Below are positions 6,947 through 14,120 of a DNA stretch of 20,812 nt, piece by piece. The translations under genes were made by a program, and so were the position numbers. This DNA is from Pseudomonadota bacterium (GTDB lineage: Bacteria > Pseudomonadota > Gammaproteobacteria > Burkholderiales > Thiobacillaceae). The stretch spans positions 1 to 20,812 of the forward strand of contig JAUPLV010000022.1 of NCBI GenBank assembly GCA_030836725.1. Direction: 5' to 3'. Position 1 is the first letter of the stretch. Every line of letters starts with the position of its first letter. The notes under the pieces are model-generated. The model saw only the letters and a list, made by a program, of their open reading frames with translations. It was not told the origin of the DNA and searched no databases.

Positions 6947-7864
6947 ATGGATGTCGTCGCACTCGTCATACTTATCGTCATTGCCATCGTCGTCGCCAAG
7001 GGCGTGCGCGTGGTGCCGCAGCAGAACGCCTGGGTGGTCGAACGCCTCGGCAAGTTCCACGCGGTGCTCGCTCCCGGACTTAACCTCGTCATTCCCTTTA
7101 TCGACAGGGTCGCCTACAAGCATTCGCTGAAGGAAATCCCGCTCGATGTGCCGAGCCAGGTCTGCATCACCCGCGACAACACCCAGCTGGCGGTCGACGG
7201 CATCCTGTACTTCCAGGTCACCGACCCCAAGATGGCGTCCTACGGCGCCAGCAACTACATCGATGCGATCTCGCAGCTGGCGCAGACCACGCTGCGCTCG
7301 CTGATCGGCCGCATGGAAATGGACCGCACCTTCGAGGAACGCGACGATATCAACCGCGGCGTGGTGCTGGCGCTGAACGAGGCCTCGACCAACTGGGGCG
7401 TCAAGGTGCTGCGCTATGAAATCAAGGATCTGACCCCGCCGAAGGAAATCCTCCACGCCATGCAGCGGCAGATCACCGCCGAGCGGGAGAAGCGCGCGCT
7501 GATTGCCTCATCCGAAGGCCGCATGCAGGAGCAGATCAACATCGCCACCGGCGCGCGCAATGCCGCGATTCAGGAATCCGAAGGCGAGATGCAGGCGGCG
7601 ATCAACGTCGCGCAGGGCGAGGCCGAAGCGATCAAGGCCATTGCCGCCGCCAACGCCGAAGCCATCGCCCGCGTCGCGCGCGCGGTCGAACTGCCCGGCG
7701 GCATGCAGGCGGTGAATTTGAAGGTGGCGGAAAAGTACGTCGAAGCCTTCGCTGGAATCGCCAAAACCGGCAATACCCTGATCGTGCCCTCGAACATGGC
7801 GGACATCAGCTCGCTGATTGCCGGAGCGATGAGCGTGGTGAAGTCGCAGAACGCCGGGAATTAA
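6947..7864 (+). CDS. qmcA: SPFH/stomatin-like protein, QmcA type
   Basis: Encodes 305 aa. Residues 2-18 form an N-terminal membrane anchor (VVALVILIVIAIVVA); the SPFH band-7 domain follows (VVPQQNAWVVERLGKFHAVLAPGLNLVIPFID, DVPSQVCITRDNTQLAVDGILYFQVTDPKMASYG). After it comes a long helical region rich in Ala, Glu and Gln (about residues 170-245, ITAEREKRALIASSEGRMQ, AAINVAQGEAEAIKAIAAANAEAIARVA) expected to form the coiled coil for oligomerisation. The end contains GNTLIVPSNMADISSLIAGAMSVV. QmcA-type proteins form large membrane cages; in E. coli QmcA is a substrate/partner of FtsH-HflKC. The adjacent NfeD gene is the expected partner. It converges on lplT with only 9 bp between stop codons. 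Gene symbol given by similarity. Confidence 0.92.
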   Translation: MDVVALVILIVIAIVVAKGVRVVPQQNAWVVERLGKFHAVLAPGLNLVIPFIDRVAYKHSLKEIPLDVPSQVCITRDNTQLAVDGILYFQVTDPKMASYGASNYIDAISQLAQTTLRSLIGRMEMDRTFEERDDINRGVVLALNEASTNWGVKVLRYEIKDLTPPKEILHAMQRQITAEREKRALIASSEGRMQEQINIATGARNAAIQESEGEMQAAINVAQGEAEAIKAIAAANAEAIARVARAVELPGGMQAVNLKVAEKYVEAFAGIAKTGNTLIVPSNMADISSLIAGAMSVVKSQNAGN

Positions 7865-7873
7865 CGCGGGCGA

Positions 7874-9091
7874 TCAATGCACGACATCATGGCGATGCCG
7901 TAGCCAGATCACGGTCATCACGCTGCTGATGAACAGGCCGAACGCCCAGATGATGGTGTGGATGTGCCAGTCGGCGCGCACCATCAGGGCGTAGCCGCCG
8001 GTCAGCAGCAGGATGCTGATGTTCTCGTTGAAGTTCTGCTGGGCGATGGAGTGCCCGGCGCCCATCAGCAGGTGACCGCGATGCTGCAGCAGGGCGTTCA
8101 TCGGCACCACGAAATAACCCGCCAGCACACCCGCCAGCACCAGCAATAACACGGCGGGGATTAGGCTTTCCACCCAGATCAGCGCAATCGGCACAAAGCC
8201 GAGGATGATGCCGGCGGGCAGGACGCTGACGGCGCGTTGCAGACTGACGAATTTTCCGGCCAGAACGGAACCGATGGCGATGCCGAACGCGGTGGCGGCG
8301 GTGAGCTGGGTGGCCTGGTCGAGCCCGTATTTCAGGTTGAGCGCGGCCCAGGCGATGATGAGCAGGCGCAGGGTGGCGCCGACGCCCCAGAACAGGGTGG
8401 TGACGGCGAGCGAGACCTGCCCGAGCGGGTCCCGCCACAACAGGATGAAGCTGTGCCAGAAGTCGTGCAGGATGAACAGGGGCGACCTGCTGGCGGGTTT
8501 GTGATCGATCGGCAGGCGCGGGATGAACAGGTTGACGATGGCGGCGCCGAAATACAGCCCGGTGATGGCGGCGATGGCGAATTTCGGCGCGATCAGACGA
8601 TTGTCCAGGCCGATGCCGACCAGAATGCCTTCGGCCAATTGCGGGTTGATGAGGGCGCCGCCGATGATGGCGCCAAGCACGATGGCGGCAACGGTGGTGC
8701 CTTCCATCCAGCTATTGGCGACGATGAGTTTCTCGGGGGGCAGGAGCTCGGTGAGGATGCCGTATTTGGCCGGCGAATACATGGCCGCGCCGATGCCGAC
8801 GATGGCGTAGGCCAGCAGCGGGTGCAGGCCGGCAAGCATGATCAGGCAGCCGGTGAACTTGACCGTGTTGGCGATCAGCATGACGCGGCCTTTGGGCAGC
8901 GCGTCGGCAAACGGTCCCGCCAGCGGCGCCAGCACGATGTAGGCAACGACGAAAACCGTCTGCAGCAGCGGCGAGAACCATTCCGGCGCCGAGAAGTGCA
9001 GCAGCAGGCCGATGGCGGCGAAGAGCAGGGCATTGTCGGCCAGCGCGGAGAGGAATTGCGCCAGCAGGATGGTGTAAAACGCGCGGTTCAC
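7874..9091 (-). CDS. lplT: lysophospholipid transporter LplT (MFS)
   Basis: Inner-membrane MFS-fold flippase that brings lysophosphatidylethanolamine and related lysophospholipids to the cytosolic face for re-acylation. The 405-aa product is hydrophobic throughout with about 12 predicted helices. Family-typical stretches are FYTILLAQFLSALADNALLFAAI near the N-terminus, PLAGPFADALPKGRVMLIANTVKF in the first cytoplasmic loop, PAKYGILTELLPPEKLIVANSWMEGTT, and VPMNALLQHRGHLLMGAGHSIAQQNFNEN near the C-terminus. The start is GTG at 9091; the upstream sequence has no clear ribosome site. The acyltransferase gene aas, its common partner in enterics, is not adjacent. It is divergent from the LysR gene, leaving 157 bp between starts. 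Assignment is confident by sequence. Confidence 0.93.
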   Translation of the reverse strand: MNRAFYTILLAQFLSALADNALLFAAIGLLLHFSAPEWFSPLLQTVFVVAYIVLAPLAGPFADALPKGRVMLIANTVKFTGCLIMLAGLHPLLAYAIVGIGAAMYSPAKYGILTELLPPEKLIVANSWMEGTTVAAIVLGAIIGGALINPQLAEGILVGIGLDNRLIAPKFAIAAITGLYFGAAIVNLFIPRLPIDHKPASRSPLFILHDFWHSFILLWRDPLGQVSLAVTTLFWGVGATLRLLIIAWAALNLKYGLDQATQLTAATAFGIAIGSVLAGKFVSLQRAVSVLPAGIILGFVPIALIWVESLIPAVLLLVLAGVLAGYFVVPMNALLQHRGHLLMGAGHSIAQQNFNENISILLLTGGYALMVRADWHIHTIIWAFGLFISSVMTVIWLRHRHDVVH

Positions 9092-9188
9092 GGGGTGGCC
9101 GGATCAGGTGCGGCGGAGCGGAGCATCGGGCTGGCGTCCGGGTGCCGATGAAAGATCAGAAAAAACAGGGAGTTTGTTATTGGATTGT

Positions 9189-9215
9189 TTCAACACGGGC
9201 GGGTTTGTGGTTGAA
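9189..9215. promoter_or_regulatory. inverted repeat in lplT-LysR divergent region, possible operator
   Basis: TTCAAC (9189-9194) and GTTGAA (9210-9215) are perfect inverted half-sites 15 nt apart, placed 34-60 bp before the LysR start, where autoregulatory LysR sites usually lie. The half-sites are short, so chance is a real alternative. Confidence 0.25.
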
Positions 9216-9248
9216 TAAAAATCTTTTCTGACCATGGGGCGGGGATTT

Positions 9249-10193
9249 ATGGCCGACCGAAGACTTCAAGTATTCTACACCGTCGCCAAGCAGCTCAGCT
9301 TCACCAAAGCCGCGGATGTTCTTTATATGACCCAGCCCGCGGTGACCTTTCAGGTCAAGCAGCTGGAAGAGCATTTCAACACCCGCCTGTTCGAGCGCAG
9401 TCACGGCAAGATTTCGATGACGCCCGTTGGCGACCTGGTGCTGGGCTACGCGGAGCGCATTCTGGACCTGACCGCCGAGATGGAGGCGCGCGTAGGCGAA
9501 CTGACCGGGCAGGTGACCGGCCCGCTGATGATCGGCGCCTCCACCACCATTGCCGAATACCTGCTGCCGCGCATTCTTGGTGAATTCAAGGAACGCTTCC
9601 CGCAGGTGCAGGCGCAGCTTACCGTCGCCAATTCGGAAACCGTGGCGCTGAAGGTGGCGGATCATTCGCTCGACGTCGGCCTGATCGAAGCGCCTTCGCA
9701 CAATCCCAAACTGACCACGCTGGCATGCTGCGACGACGAACTGGTGATGATCTGTTCGCCCAATCATGCGCTGGCTTCGCGCGCGAGCGTGAATGCGCTT
9801 GATATCGCCGTTCTGCCCTACGTGTCGCGCGAACACGGCTCGGGCACGCGCGAGGTTGTCGACGATTTTTTCAAGGGCAACGGCGTCAACCCCGACGACC
9901 TGCACATCGAAATGGAGCTCGGCAGCCGCGAGGCGATCAAGGGCGCGGTCGAGGCCAATCTCGGCGTGGCCGTCATGTCGGCCTCCACTGTCACCAAGGA
10001 AATCCAGCTCGGCACGCTGGTCGCGGTGCCGCTGAATCCCCGGCTGACACGCCAGCTGTCCATGGTTTACGCGCCGGAAAAATTCCGCAGCAAGCTGCTC
10101 GATGCCTTCATCGCCTTTGTCGAAAACAAGTTTCAGCAGTGCAATATAAATCTCATTTCGCAGAAACGTCCGATCAAGGGGCGCGGCCACTGA
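9249..10193 (+). CDS. LysR family transcriptional regulator (CysL/YeiE-like)
   Basis: Encodes 314 aa. The N-terminal winged helix-turn-helix is clear: RLQVFYTVAKQLSFTKAADVLYMTQPAVTFQVKQLEEHFNTRLFER (residues 5-50). The effector domain follows from about residue 88 (GPLMIGASTTIAEYLLPRILGEFKERFPQV) and includes SREHGSGTREVVDDFF and GSREAIKGAVEANLGVAVMS, stretches that resemble the CysL/YeiE subgroup; which effector it senses cannot be told from sequence. I chose ATG 9249 over ATG 9234 because a purine-rich GGGGCGGGGA (9236-9245) sits at ribosome-site distance before it, and the HTH then begins as usual in the family. The stop overlaps the next gene's start (TGATG). It is divergent from lplT, which may be a target, but no regulon is proven. 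Confidence 0.92.
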   Translation: MADRRLQVFYTVAKQLSFTKAADVLYMTQPAVTFQVKQLEEHFNTRLFERSHGKISMTPVGDLVLGYAERILDLTAEMEARVGELTGQVTGPLMIGASTTIAEYLLPRILGEFKERFPQVQAQLTVANSETVALKVADHSLDVGLIEAPSHNPKLTTLACCDDELVMICSPNHALASRASVNALDIAVLPYVSREHGSGTREVVDDFFKGNGVNPDDLHIEMELGSREAIKGAVEANLGVAVMSASTVTKEIQLGTLVAVPLNPRLTRQLSMVYAPEKFRSKLLDAFIAFVENKFQQCNINLISQKRPIKGRGH

Positions 10194-10561
10194 TGCGCGA
10201 CAGCAAGCGTCTGGCGTCGCTATTCAGGGCGCTGTCGGAGGCGAGGCAGCAGGCCTTGATGGAATTCGCCGAGTTTCTGGCGGAAAAGGAAGGCGCCGAT
10301 ATCGCCGCGGCCCCGCCCAGCGAGCCGTTGCCGATTCCGCGCCCGGAGCGTGAAAACGTGGTCAAGGCGATTCAGCGCCTGATGCAGACCTATCCGATGC
10401 TGGAGCGCAAGCAAATTTTCCATGAGGCTTCCGCGCAGATGACCCGCCACCTGATTCACGGCGTCGCGGCGGCGGAGGCGATCGATGAACTGGAGCGGAT
10501 TTTTGCGCGCCAGTACCAGCAGCACCTCGACGCGCTCAACAAGGACCCGCTTCCTTCCTGA
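10193..10561 (+). CDS. hypothetical protein co-translated with LysR regulator
   Basis: Encodes 122 aa that I do not recognise. The ATG at 10193 shares one base with the LysR stop (TGATG), so translational coupling is expected; an in-frame ATG at 10139 would lie inside LysR and is less likely. The protein has a helical N-terminus (KRLASLFRALSEARQQALMEFAEFLAEKEG), a proline-rich linker (APPSEPLPIPRPER, about 41-54), and a second helical part (VKAIQRLMQTYPMLERKQIFHEASAQMTRHLIHG and AIDELERIFARQYQQHL). There is no signal peptide, membrane segment or cysteine. The charge pattern suggests a small soluble, perhaps dimeric or DNA-associated protein, but that is inference. The coding frame has normal GC-rich codon use. 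Confidence 0.8.
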   Translation: MRDSKRLASLFRALSEARQQALMEFAEFLAEKEGADIAAAPPSEPLPIPRPERENVVKAIQRLMQTYPMLERKQIFHEASAQMTRHLIHGVAAAEAIDELERIFARQYQQHLDALNKDPLPS

Positions 10562-10572
10562 AACGGCGGCGG

Positions 10573-10816
10573 TTCAACCTAGAAACCGCAGTTGGACGCG
10601 TCCGATGGTGCGTCTGGGCACGTGTCTGCCGCGAAGCGACGACGCCGCAGGCCGGGGCCTGCAAGGAGGAGCGACAAAGGCAGGCGCGCGACCAGGCGTG
10701 CCAGCGGGTGCGTAGTGGTGTCACCCAAAAGGTGAACGTGGACGAAGGCAGAAAACACAGTATTCACGCGGCTCCCATTGAGGTGATGAGCGGTCAACTG
10801 CGGTTTTTAGGTTCAA
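10573..10816. mobile_element. 244-bp inverted-repeat-bounded element, MITE-like, unclassified
   Basis: The ends are 22-bp inverted repeats (10573-10594 and 10795-10816) matching at 20 of 22 positions, both containing ACCGCAGTTG on the inner side and AACCTA on the outer side. Inside are further symmetries: the palindrome GGACGCGTCC (10594-10603), the hairpin GCAGGCC-GG-GGCCTGC (10647-10662) and TCACC-CAAAA-GGTGA (10721-10735). There is no transposase; the longest frame, 72 codons on the minus strand (10579-10797), begins just inside one terminal repeat and ends within the other, and resembles no protein I know. No target-site duplication is evident. The size and structure suit a non-autonomous element or a dispersed structured repeat; a lone gene is less likely. 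Confidence 0.55.
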
Positions 10817-11121
10817 TCGGGCAGGGCGTTGCCGCACTGCCAGCAACTGAGAAAATTCCCAGGGTTCGATTCGCCGCATTGCGGGCAGCGTTTTTCCGCT
10901 TTCGGAAGCGCATTCAGCAAGCCGGCCAATACCTCGCGCGCCCAGGTTTCCTGCGTGTCGTCATCCACCCACACTTCGGGCTGCGCCTGCATGAATGGCA
11001 ACTCTCCCAGCGCACCGGCTGCATTGGCGTTGAGGATGCGGCTGTCGATGCCGAGGCTGGACAGCGCATCGGCGGCCAGTTGGGCATCGAGCAGGGTGGG
11101 GGCGAAGTGAACCCGCTTCAT
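10813..11121 (-). CDS. DUF2007 domain protein with C-terminal zinc ribbon
   Basis: Encodes 102 aa. Residues 1-70 match the DUF2007 (putative signal-transducing protein) pattern: an N-terminal strand KRVHFAPTLLDAQLAADALSSLGIDSRILN, then QPEVWVDDDTQETWAREVLAGL, an ACT/ferredoxin-like alpha-beta fold. The C-terminus has two CxxC pairs (CPQCGESNPGNFLSCWQCGN, residues 79-98), a short zinc ribbon. It lies 19 bp downstream of the Fur-family gene in the same direction, so it is probably co-transcribed with it. Its stop codon TGA (10813-10815) falls inside the terminal inverted repeat of the adjoining 244-bp element, so the element abuts or has replaced the original gene end. Molecular function unknown. 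Confidence 0.85.
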   Translation of the reverse strand: MKRVHFAPTLLDAQLAADALSSLGIDSRILNANAAGALGELPFMQAQPEVWVDDDTQETWAREVLAGLLNALPKAEKRCPQCGESNPGNFLSCWQCGNALPD

Positions 11122-11140
11122 CGGCGGCGGGCTGAGACTT

Positions 11141-11551
11141 TCAGGTCTTGCGGCGGACGCGTACGACCAGTTCGATGCCTTCGATCACCATGCCTTCCGG
11201 CAACGGCGGCAGGCCGGAAACCTGCATGTGCTCATCGCTGATGTCGGAAAGCTTGCCGGTGTCGACGTCATATAGATGGTGGTGCGGGTGGGTGTTGGGG
11301 TCGAAGAATATCTTGGTCGGATCGGCAATGATTTCGCGCACCATGCCCTTCTCCAGAAATAACTTGAGTGTGTTATAGACCGTGGCCTTGGAGGTTTCGG
11401 AATAGCGCGTGTTGACGACCGCCATCACCTGATCGGCGGAAAGGTGTTCCTGCAGCGAAAACAGCGCGTGCGCGATCTCGATCCGCTGATGGGTCGGAGT
11501 GATGTGATGGCTGCGCAAAAGCTCCGCCATGTTGTCGCGTGTGTATTCCAT
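11141..11551 (-). CDS. Fur-family transcriptional regulator lacking cysteines (Irr/PerR-like)
   Basis: Encodes 136 aa. The winged-helix DNA-binding half is standard: LLRSHHITPTHQRIEIAHALF, HLSADQVMAVV, SETSKATVYNTLKLFLEKGMVREI (recognition helix about residues 51-68). The metal-binding half shows DPNTHPHHHLYDVDTGKLSDI (84-104). The HHH cluster is present, but the CxxC structural zinc sites of E. coli-type Fur are absent; the whole protein has no cysteine. That is closer to Irr-like members. The start is uncertain: ATG 11551 gives a normal N-terminus, with ATG at 11560, 11563 and TTG 11572 also in frame and no good ribosome site for any. It is divergent from hisD and precedes the DUF2007 gene. 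The sensed signal (iron, haem, peroxide) cannot be decided. Confidence 0.88.
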   Translation of the reverse strand: MEYTRDNMAELLRSHHITPTHQRIEIAHALFSLQEHLSADQVMAVVNTRYSETSKATVYNTLKLFLEKGMVREIIADPTKIFFDPNTHPHHHLYDVDTGKLSDISDEHMQVSGLPPLPEGMVIEGIELVVRVRRKT

Positions 11552-11567
11552 AATTATCATCATAATC
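11549..11567 (-). promoter_or_regulatory. Fur-box-like operator overlapping the Fur-family gene start
   Basis: On the minus strand the 19 bases read GATTATGATGATAATTATG, matching the classical Fur box GATAATGATAATCATTATC at 15 of 19 positions. It covers the proposed ATG at 11551 and stands out as an AT-rich island in GC-rich DNA, suggesting autoregulation. Downstream position relative to the promoter would suit repression. Confidence 0.45.
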
Positions 11568-11659
11568 AGCAATCTGGACTTTGTCTAATATCCAAAATAC
11601 TTATGGATGGCCGTCATTCGACATGCGCAAGCCGGGCATGGCGAAGCGCCAAAAAACGG

Positions 11660-11665
11660 TACAAT
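11660..11665 (+). promoter_or_regulatory. possible -10 box for the his operon
   Basis: TACAAT, 42 bp upstream of the hisD GTG, is a good -10 hexamer; at 17 bp spacing the -35 region (CATGGC, 11637-11642) is poor. No run of histidine codons or terminator-like hairpin is seen between it and hisD, so no classical his attenuator. Confidence 0.25.
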
Positions 11666-11707
11666 CCGGTTCGGACTTTTTGGCTAAACTTTTCGAAGCA
11701 GAATCCT

Positions 11708-13012
11708 GTGGTTACGCTCACCCGACTCGACAGCACGCAGCCTGATTTCCAGGCGCGCCTCACCCGCCTGTTGCAATTCGACGACGCCGCCGATGCCGCC
11801 ATCGAGCAGACGGTCGCCGCGATCCTGCACGACGTGAAAACACGGGGCGATGCAGCGGTGCTCGAATACACCGAGCGTTTCGACCGGCTGCCGGCAGCCT
11901 CTCTGGCCAGCCTGGAACTGAAAGCCGATCAGTTGCACGCGGCGCTTGAGCACCTGCCCGCCGATACCCGGCAGGCTCTGGAAGCCGCGGCGGATCGCGT
12001 GCGCCGCTATCACGAGAAACAGGTGCAGGGTTCGTGGACCTACACCGAGGACGACGGCACCGTGCTGGGGCAGAAGGTCACCCCGCTCGACCGCGTCGGA
12101 TTGTATGTGCCGGGCGGCAAGGCAGCGTATCCCTCGTCGGTGTTGATGAACGCTATCCCGGCCAAGGTCGCCGGCGTCGGCGAACTCATCATGGTGGTGC
12201 CCACGCCCGGCGGCGAGCAAAACCAGCTGGTGCTGGCCGCTGCCGCGATTGCCGGGGTTGACCGCGTGTTCACCATCGGCGGCGCCCAGGCGGTGGCGGC
12301 GCTCGCATATGGAACGGCGACCGTGCCGCAGGTCGACAAGATCGTCGGTCCCGGCAACGCCTATGTGGCGGCGGCCAAGCGCCGCGTGTTCGGCACCGTG
12401 GGCATCGACATGATCGCCGGCCCGTCGGAAATCCTGGTGATCGCCGACGGCAACACGCCGCCGGAATGGGTGGCGATGGATCTGTTTTCCCAGGCCGAGC
12501 ACGACGAGATGGCGCAGTCGATTCTGCTGTCGCCCGACGCGGCCTATCTGGATGCCGTCGCCGCCGCGATCGACAAGCTGATCGAAGAGATGCCGCGCAG
12601 CGAAGTGATCCGCACTTCGCTGACCAACCGCGGCGCACTGATCAAGACGCGCGACCTCGACGATGCGGCGGCGATTTCGAACATCATCGCCCCGGAACAC
12701 CTGGAACTGTCGGTGGCCGATCCCGACGCGCTGTTGCCTAAGCTGCGCCACGCTGGCGCGATTTTCATGGGCAAGCACACCTGCGAGTCGCTGGGCGACT
12801 ACTGCGCCGGACCTAACCATGTGCTGCCGACCTCGCGCACCGCGCGCTTCTCGTCGCCGCTGGGGGTGTACGACTTCCAGAAGCGCAGCAGCCTGATCAA
12901 CGTATCGCAGGCCGGCGCGCAGACGCTGGGGCGGATCGCCGCCACGCTGGCCTACGGCGAAGGCCTGCAGGCGCACGCGCGTTCCGCCGAGTATCGCTTG
13001 ACCCATAAATGA
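11708..13012 (+). CDS. hisD: histidinol dehydrogenase HisD
   Basis: Catalyses the last two steps of histidine synthesis, oxidising L-histidinol through histidinal to histidine with two NAD+. With the GTG at 11708 the product is 434 aa, the length of the E. coli enzyme. Zinc ligands are visible as Q262 and H265 (FSQAEHDE), D364 (SLGDYCAGPNH) and H423 (LQAHARSAEYR); the catalytic pair E330-H331 is in APEHLEL. NAD-site stretches LYVPGGKAAYPSSVLMNAIPAKVAGV and VDKIVGPGNAYVAAAKR are intact. The frame is open further upstream, but that part is not family-like and overlaps the Fur-family gene. It is the first gene of the his run here; hisG, commonly directly upstream, is absent. hisC follows after 13 bp. 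Confidence 0.97.
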   Translation: MVTLTRLDSTQPDFQARLTRLLQFDDAADAAIEQTVAAILHDVKTRGDAAVLEYTERFDRLPAASLASLELKADQLHAALEHLPADTRQALEAAADRVRRYHEKQVQGSWTYTEDDGTVLGQKVTPLDRVGLYVPGGKAAYPSSVLMNAIPAKVAGVGELIMVVPTPGGEQNQLVLAAAAIAGVDRVFTIGGAQAVAALAYGTATVPQVDKIVGPGNAYVAAAKRRVFGTVGIDMIAGPSEILVIADGNTPPEWVAMDLFSQAEHDEMAQSILLSPDAAYLDAVAAAIDKLIEEMPRSEVIRTSLTNRGALIKTRDLDDAAAISNIIAPEHLELSVADPDALLPKLRHAGAIFMGKHTCESLGDYCAGPNHVLPTSRTARFSSPLGVYDFQKRSSLINVSQAGAQTLGRIAATLAYGEGLQAHARSAEYRLTHK

Positions 13013-13025
13013 ACCGGCTATTCCA

Positions 13026-14090
13026 ATGAGCCGCTATTGGAGCGCCGTGGTGCACGGCCTGACGCCCTATGTTCCGGGCGAGCAGCCGAAGCTGGCCAAT
13101 CTGGTCAAGCTCAACACCAACGAGAATCCCTACGGGCCGAGCCCGAAGGTACTCGACGCCGTGCGCGCCGAGGCCGCCGACACGCTGCGCCTGTATCCCG
13201 ATCCCGGCTCGGACCGGCTGCGCGCGGGCATCGCCGCGTATCACGGTGTGACGGCCGATCAGGTGTTCGTCGGCAATGGCTCCGACGAGGTGCTGGCGCA
13301 TGCCTTCATGGCGCTGCTGAAGCACGACCGGCCCATTCTGTTCCCCGATATCAGCTACAGTTTTTATCCGGTGTATTGCGGGCTGTATGAAATTGCCCAC
13401 CGCACGATTCCGCTGACGGAAGCGTTCGAGATCCGGGTCGACGATTACCTGACGCCCAACGGCGGAATAATTTTCCCCAATCCCAACGCGCCCACCGGCC
13501 GGCTGCTGGCGTTGAACGAAATCGAGCGCCTGCTTGCCGGCAATCCCGACTCGGCGGTGGTGATCGACGAGGCCTATATTGATTTCGGCGGCGAGACGGC
13601 GGTGGGCCTGGTTGCGCGTTATCCGCAACTGCTGGTCGTTCGTACCCTGTCGAAGTCGCACGCGCTGGCCGGCCTGCGCGTCGGCTACGCCATCGCTCAG
13701 CCGCACCTGATCGAGGCGCTCAACCGGGTGAAGGACAGTTTCAATTCCTATCCGCTCGACCGTTTTGCCCAGGCCGGCGCGCTGGCTTCGATGGAAGATC
13801 ATGCCTATTTCGAGGGCCTCTGCGCGAAGGTGGTGGCGACCCGCACCCAGCTGGCGGCGGAAATGGAAAAATTCGGCTTCGAGGTGCTGCCTTCCGGCGC
13901 CAATTTCATCTTCGCCCGACATCCGGCGCATGACGGCGCGGTACTGGCCGCCGCGCTACGCGAGCGCAGCATTATCGTGCGGCATTTCAAGAATCCGGCC
14001 CGGATTGCGCCGTTCCTGCGCATCACCGTCGGAACGGACGAACAATGCGCAGCGCTGCTGTCCGCGTTGAAAGCGATTGTTGCCTGCTAG
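13026..14090 (+). CDS. hisC: histidinol-phosphate aminotransferase HisC
   Basis: PLP-dependent class I/II aminotransferase converting imidazole acetol phosphate and glutamate to histidinol phosphate. The 354-aa product shows LNTNENPYGPSP (29-40), GNGSDEVL (83-90) for cofactor phosphate binding, PNPNAPTGRLL (151-161), VVIDEAYIDF (178-187) and the Schiff-base lysine K210 in RTLSKSHALAGLRVGYA, followed by the terminal R-x-T region FLRITVGTDEQ. The fold and length match HisC. Many bacteria carry two hisC-like genes; the position between hisD and hisB makes this the histidine enzyme. The gap to hisB is 30 bp. Confidence 0.96.
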   Translation: MSRYWSAVVHGLTPYVPGEQPKLANLVKLNTNENPYGPSPKVLDAVRAEAADTLRLYPDPGSDRLRAGIAAYHGVTADQVFVGNGSDEVLAHAFMALLKHDRPILFPDISYSFYPVYCGLYEIAHRTIPLTEAFEIRVDDYLTPNGGIIFPNPNAPTGRLLALNEIERLLAGNPDSAVVIDEAYIDFGGETAVGLVARYPQLLVVRTLSKSHALAGLRVGYAIAQPHLIEALNRVKDSFNSYPLDRFAQAGALASMEDHAYFEGLCAKVVATRTQLAAEMEKFGFEVLPSGANFIFARHPAHDGAVLAAALRERSIIVRHFKNPARIAPFLRITVGTDEQCAALLSALKAIVAC

Positions 14091-14120
14091 AATCCACCTA
14101 AAGCTTTTTTCCCCGACGCC

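Noticed and set aside
5535..6962. 475-codon open frame on the - strand with proline-rich stretch
   Set aside because: The proline run is the reverse of the Gly-rich TPM tail; the frame is antisense to three well-supported genes.
8237..9151. 304-codon open frame on the + strand
   Set aside because: Antisense to lplT; Gly/Asp/Gln-rich composition typical of the reverse of a membrane protein gene.
10579..10797. 72-codon minus-strand frame inside the 244-bp element as a gene
   Set aside because: No ribosome site or family resemblance, and both ends fall at or in the terminal repeats; more likely incidental to the element.
11573..11707. his leader peptide/attenuator before hisD
   Set aside because: No cluster of histidine codons and no terminator/antiterminator stem in the 157 bp between the divergent starts.
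11684..13006. 440-codon open frame on the - strand
   Set aside because: Exact antisense shadow of hisD, which has intact catalytic and zinc residues.
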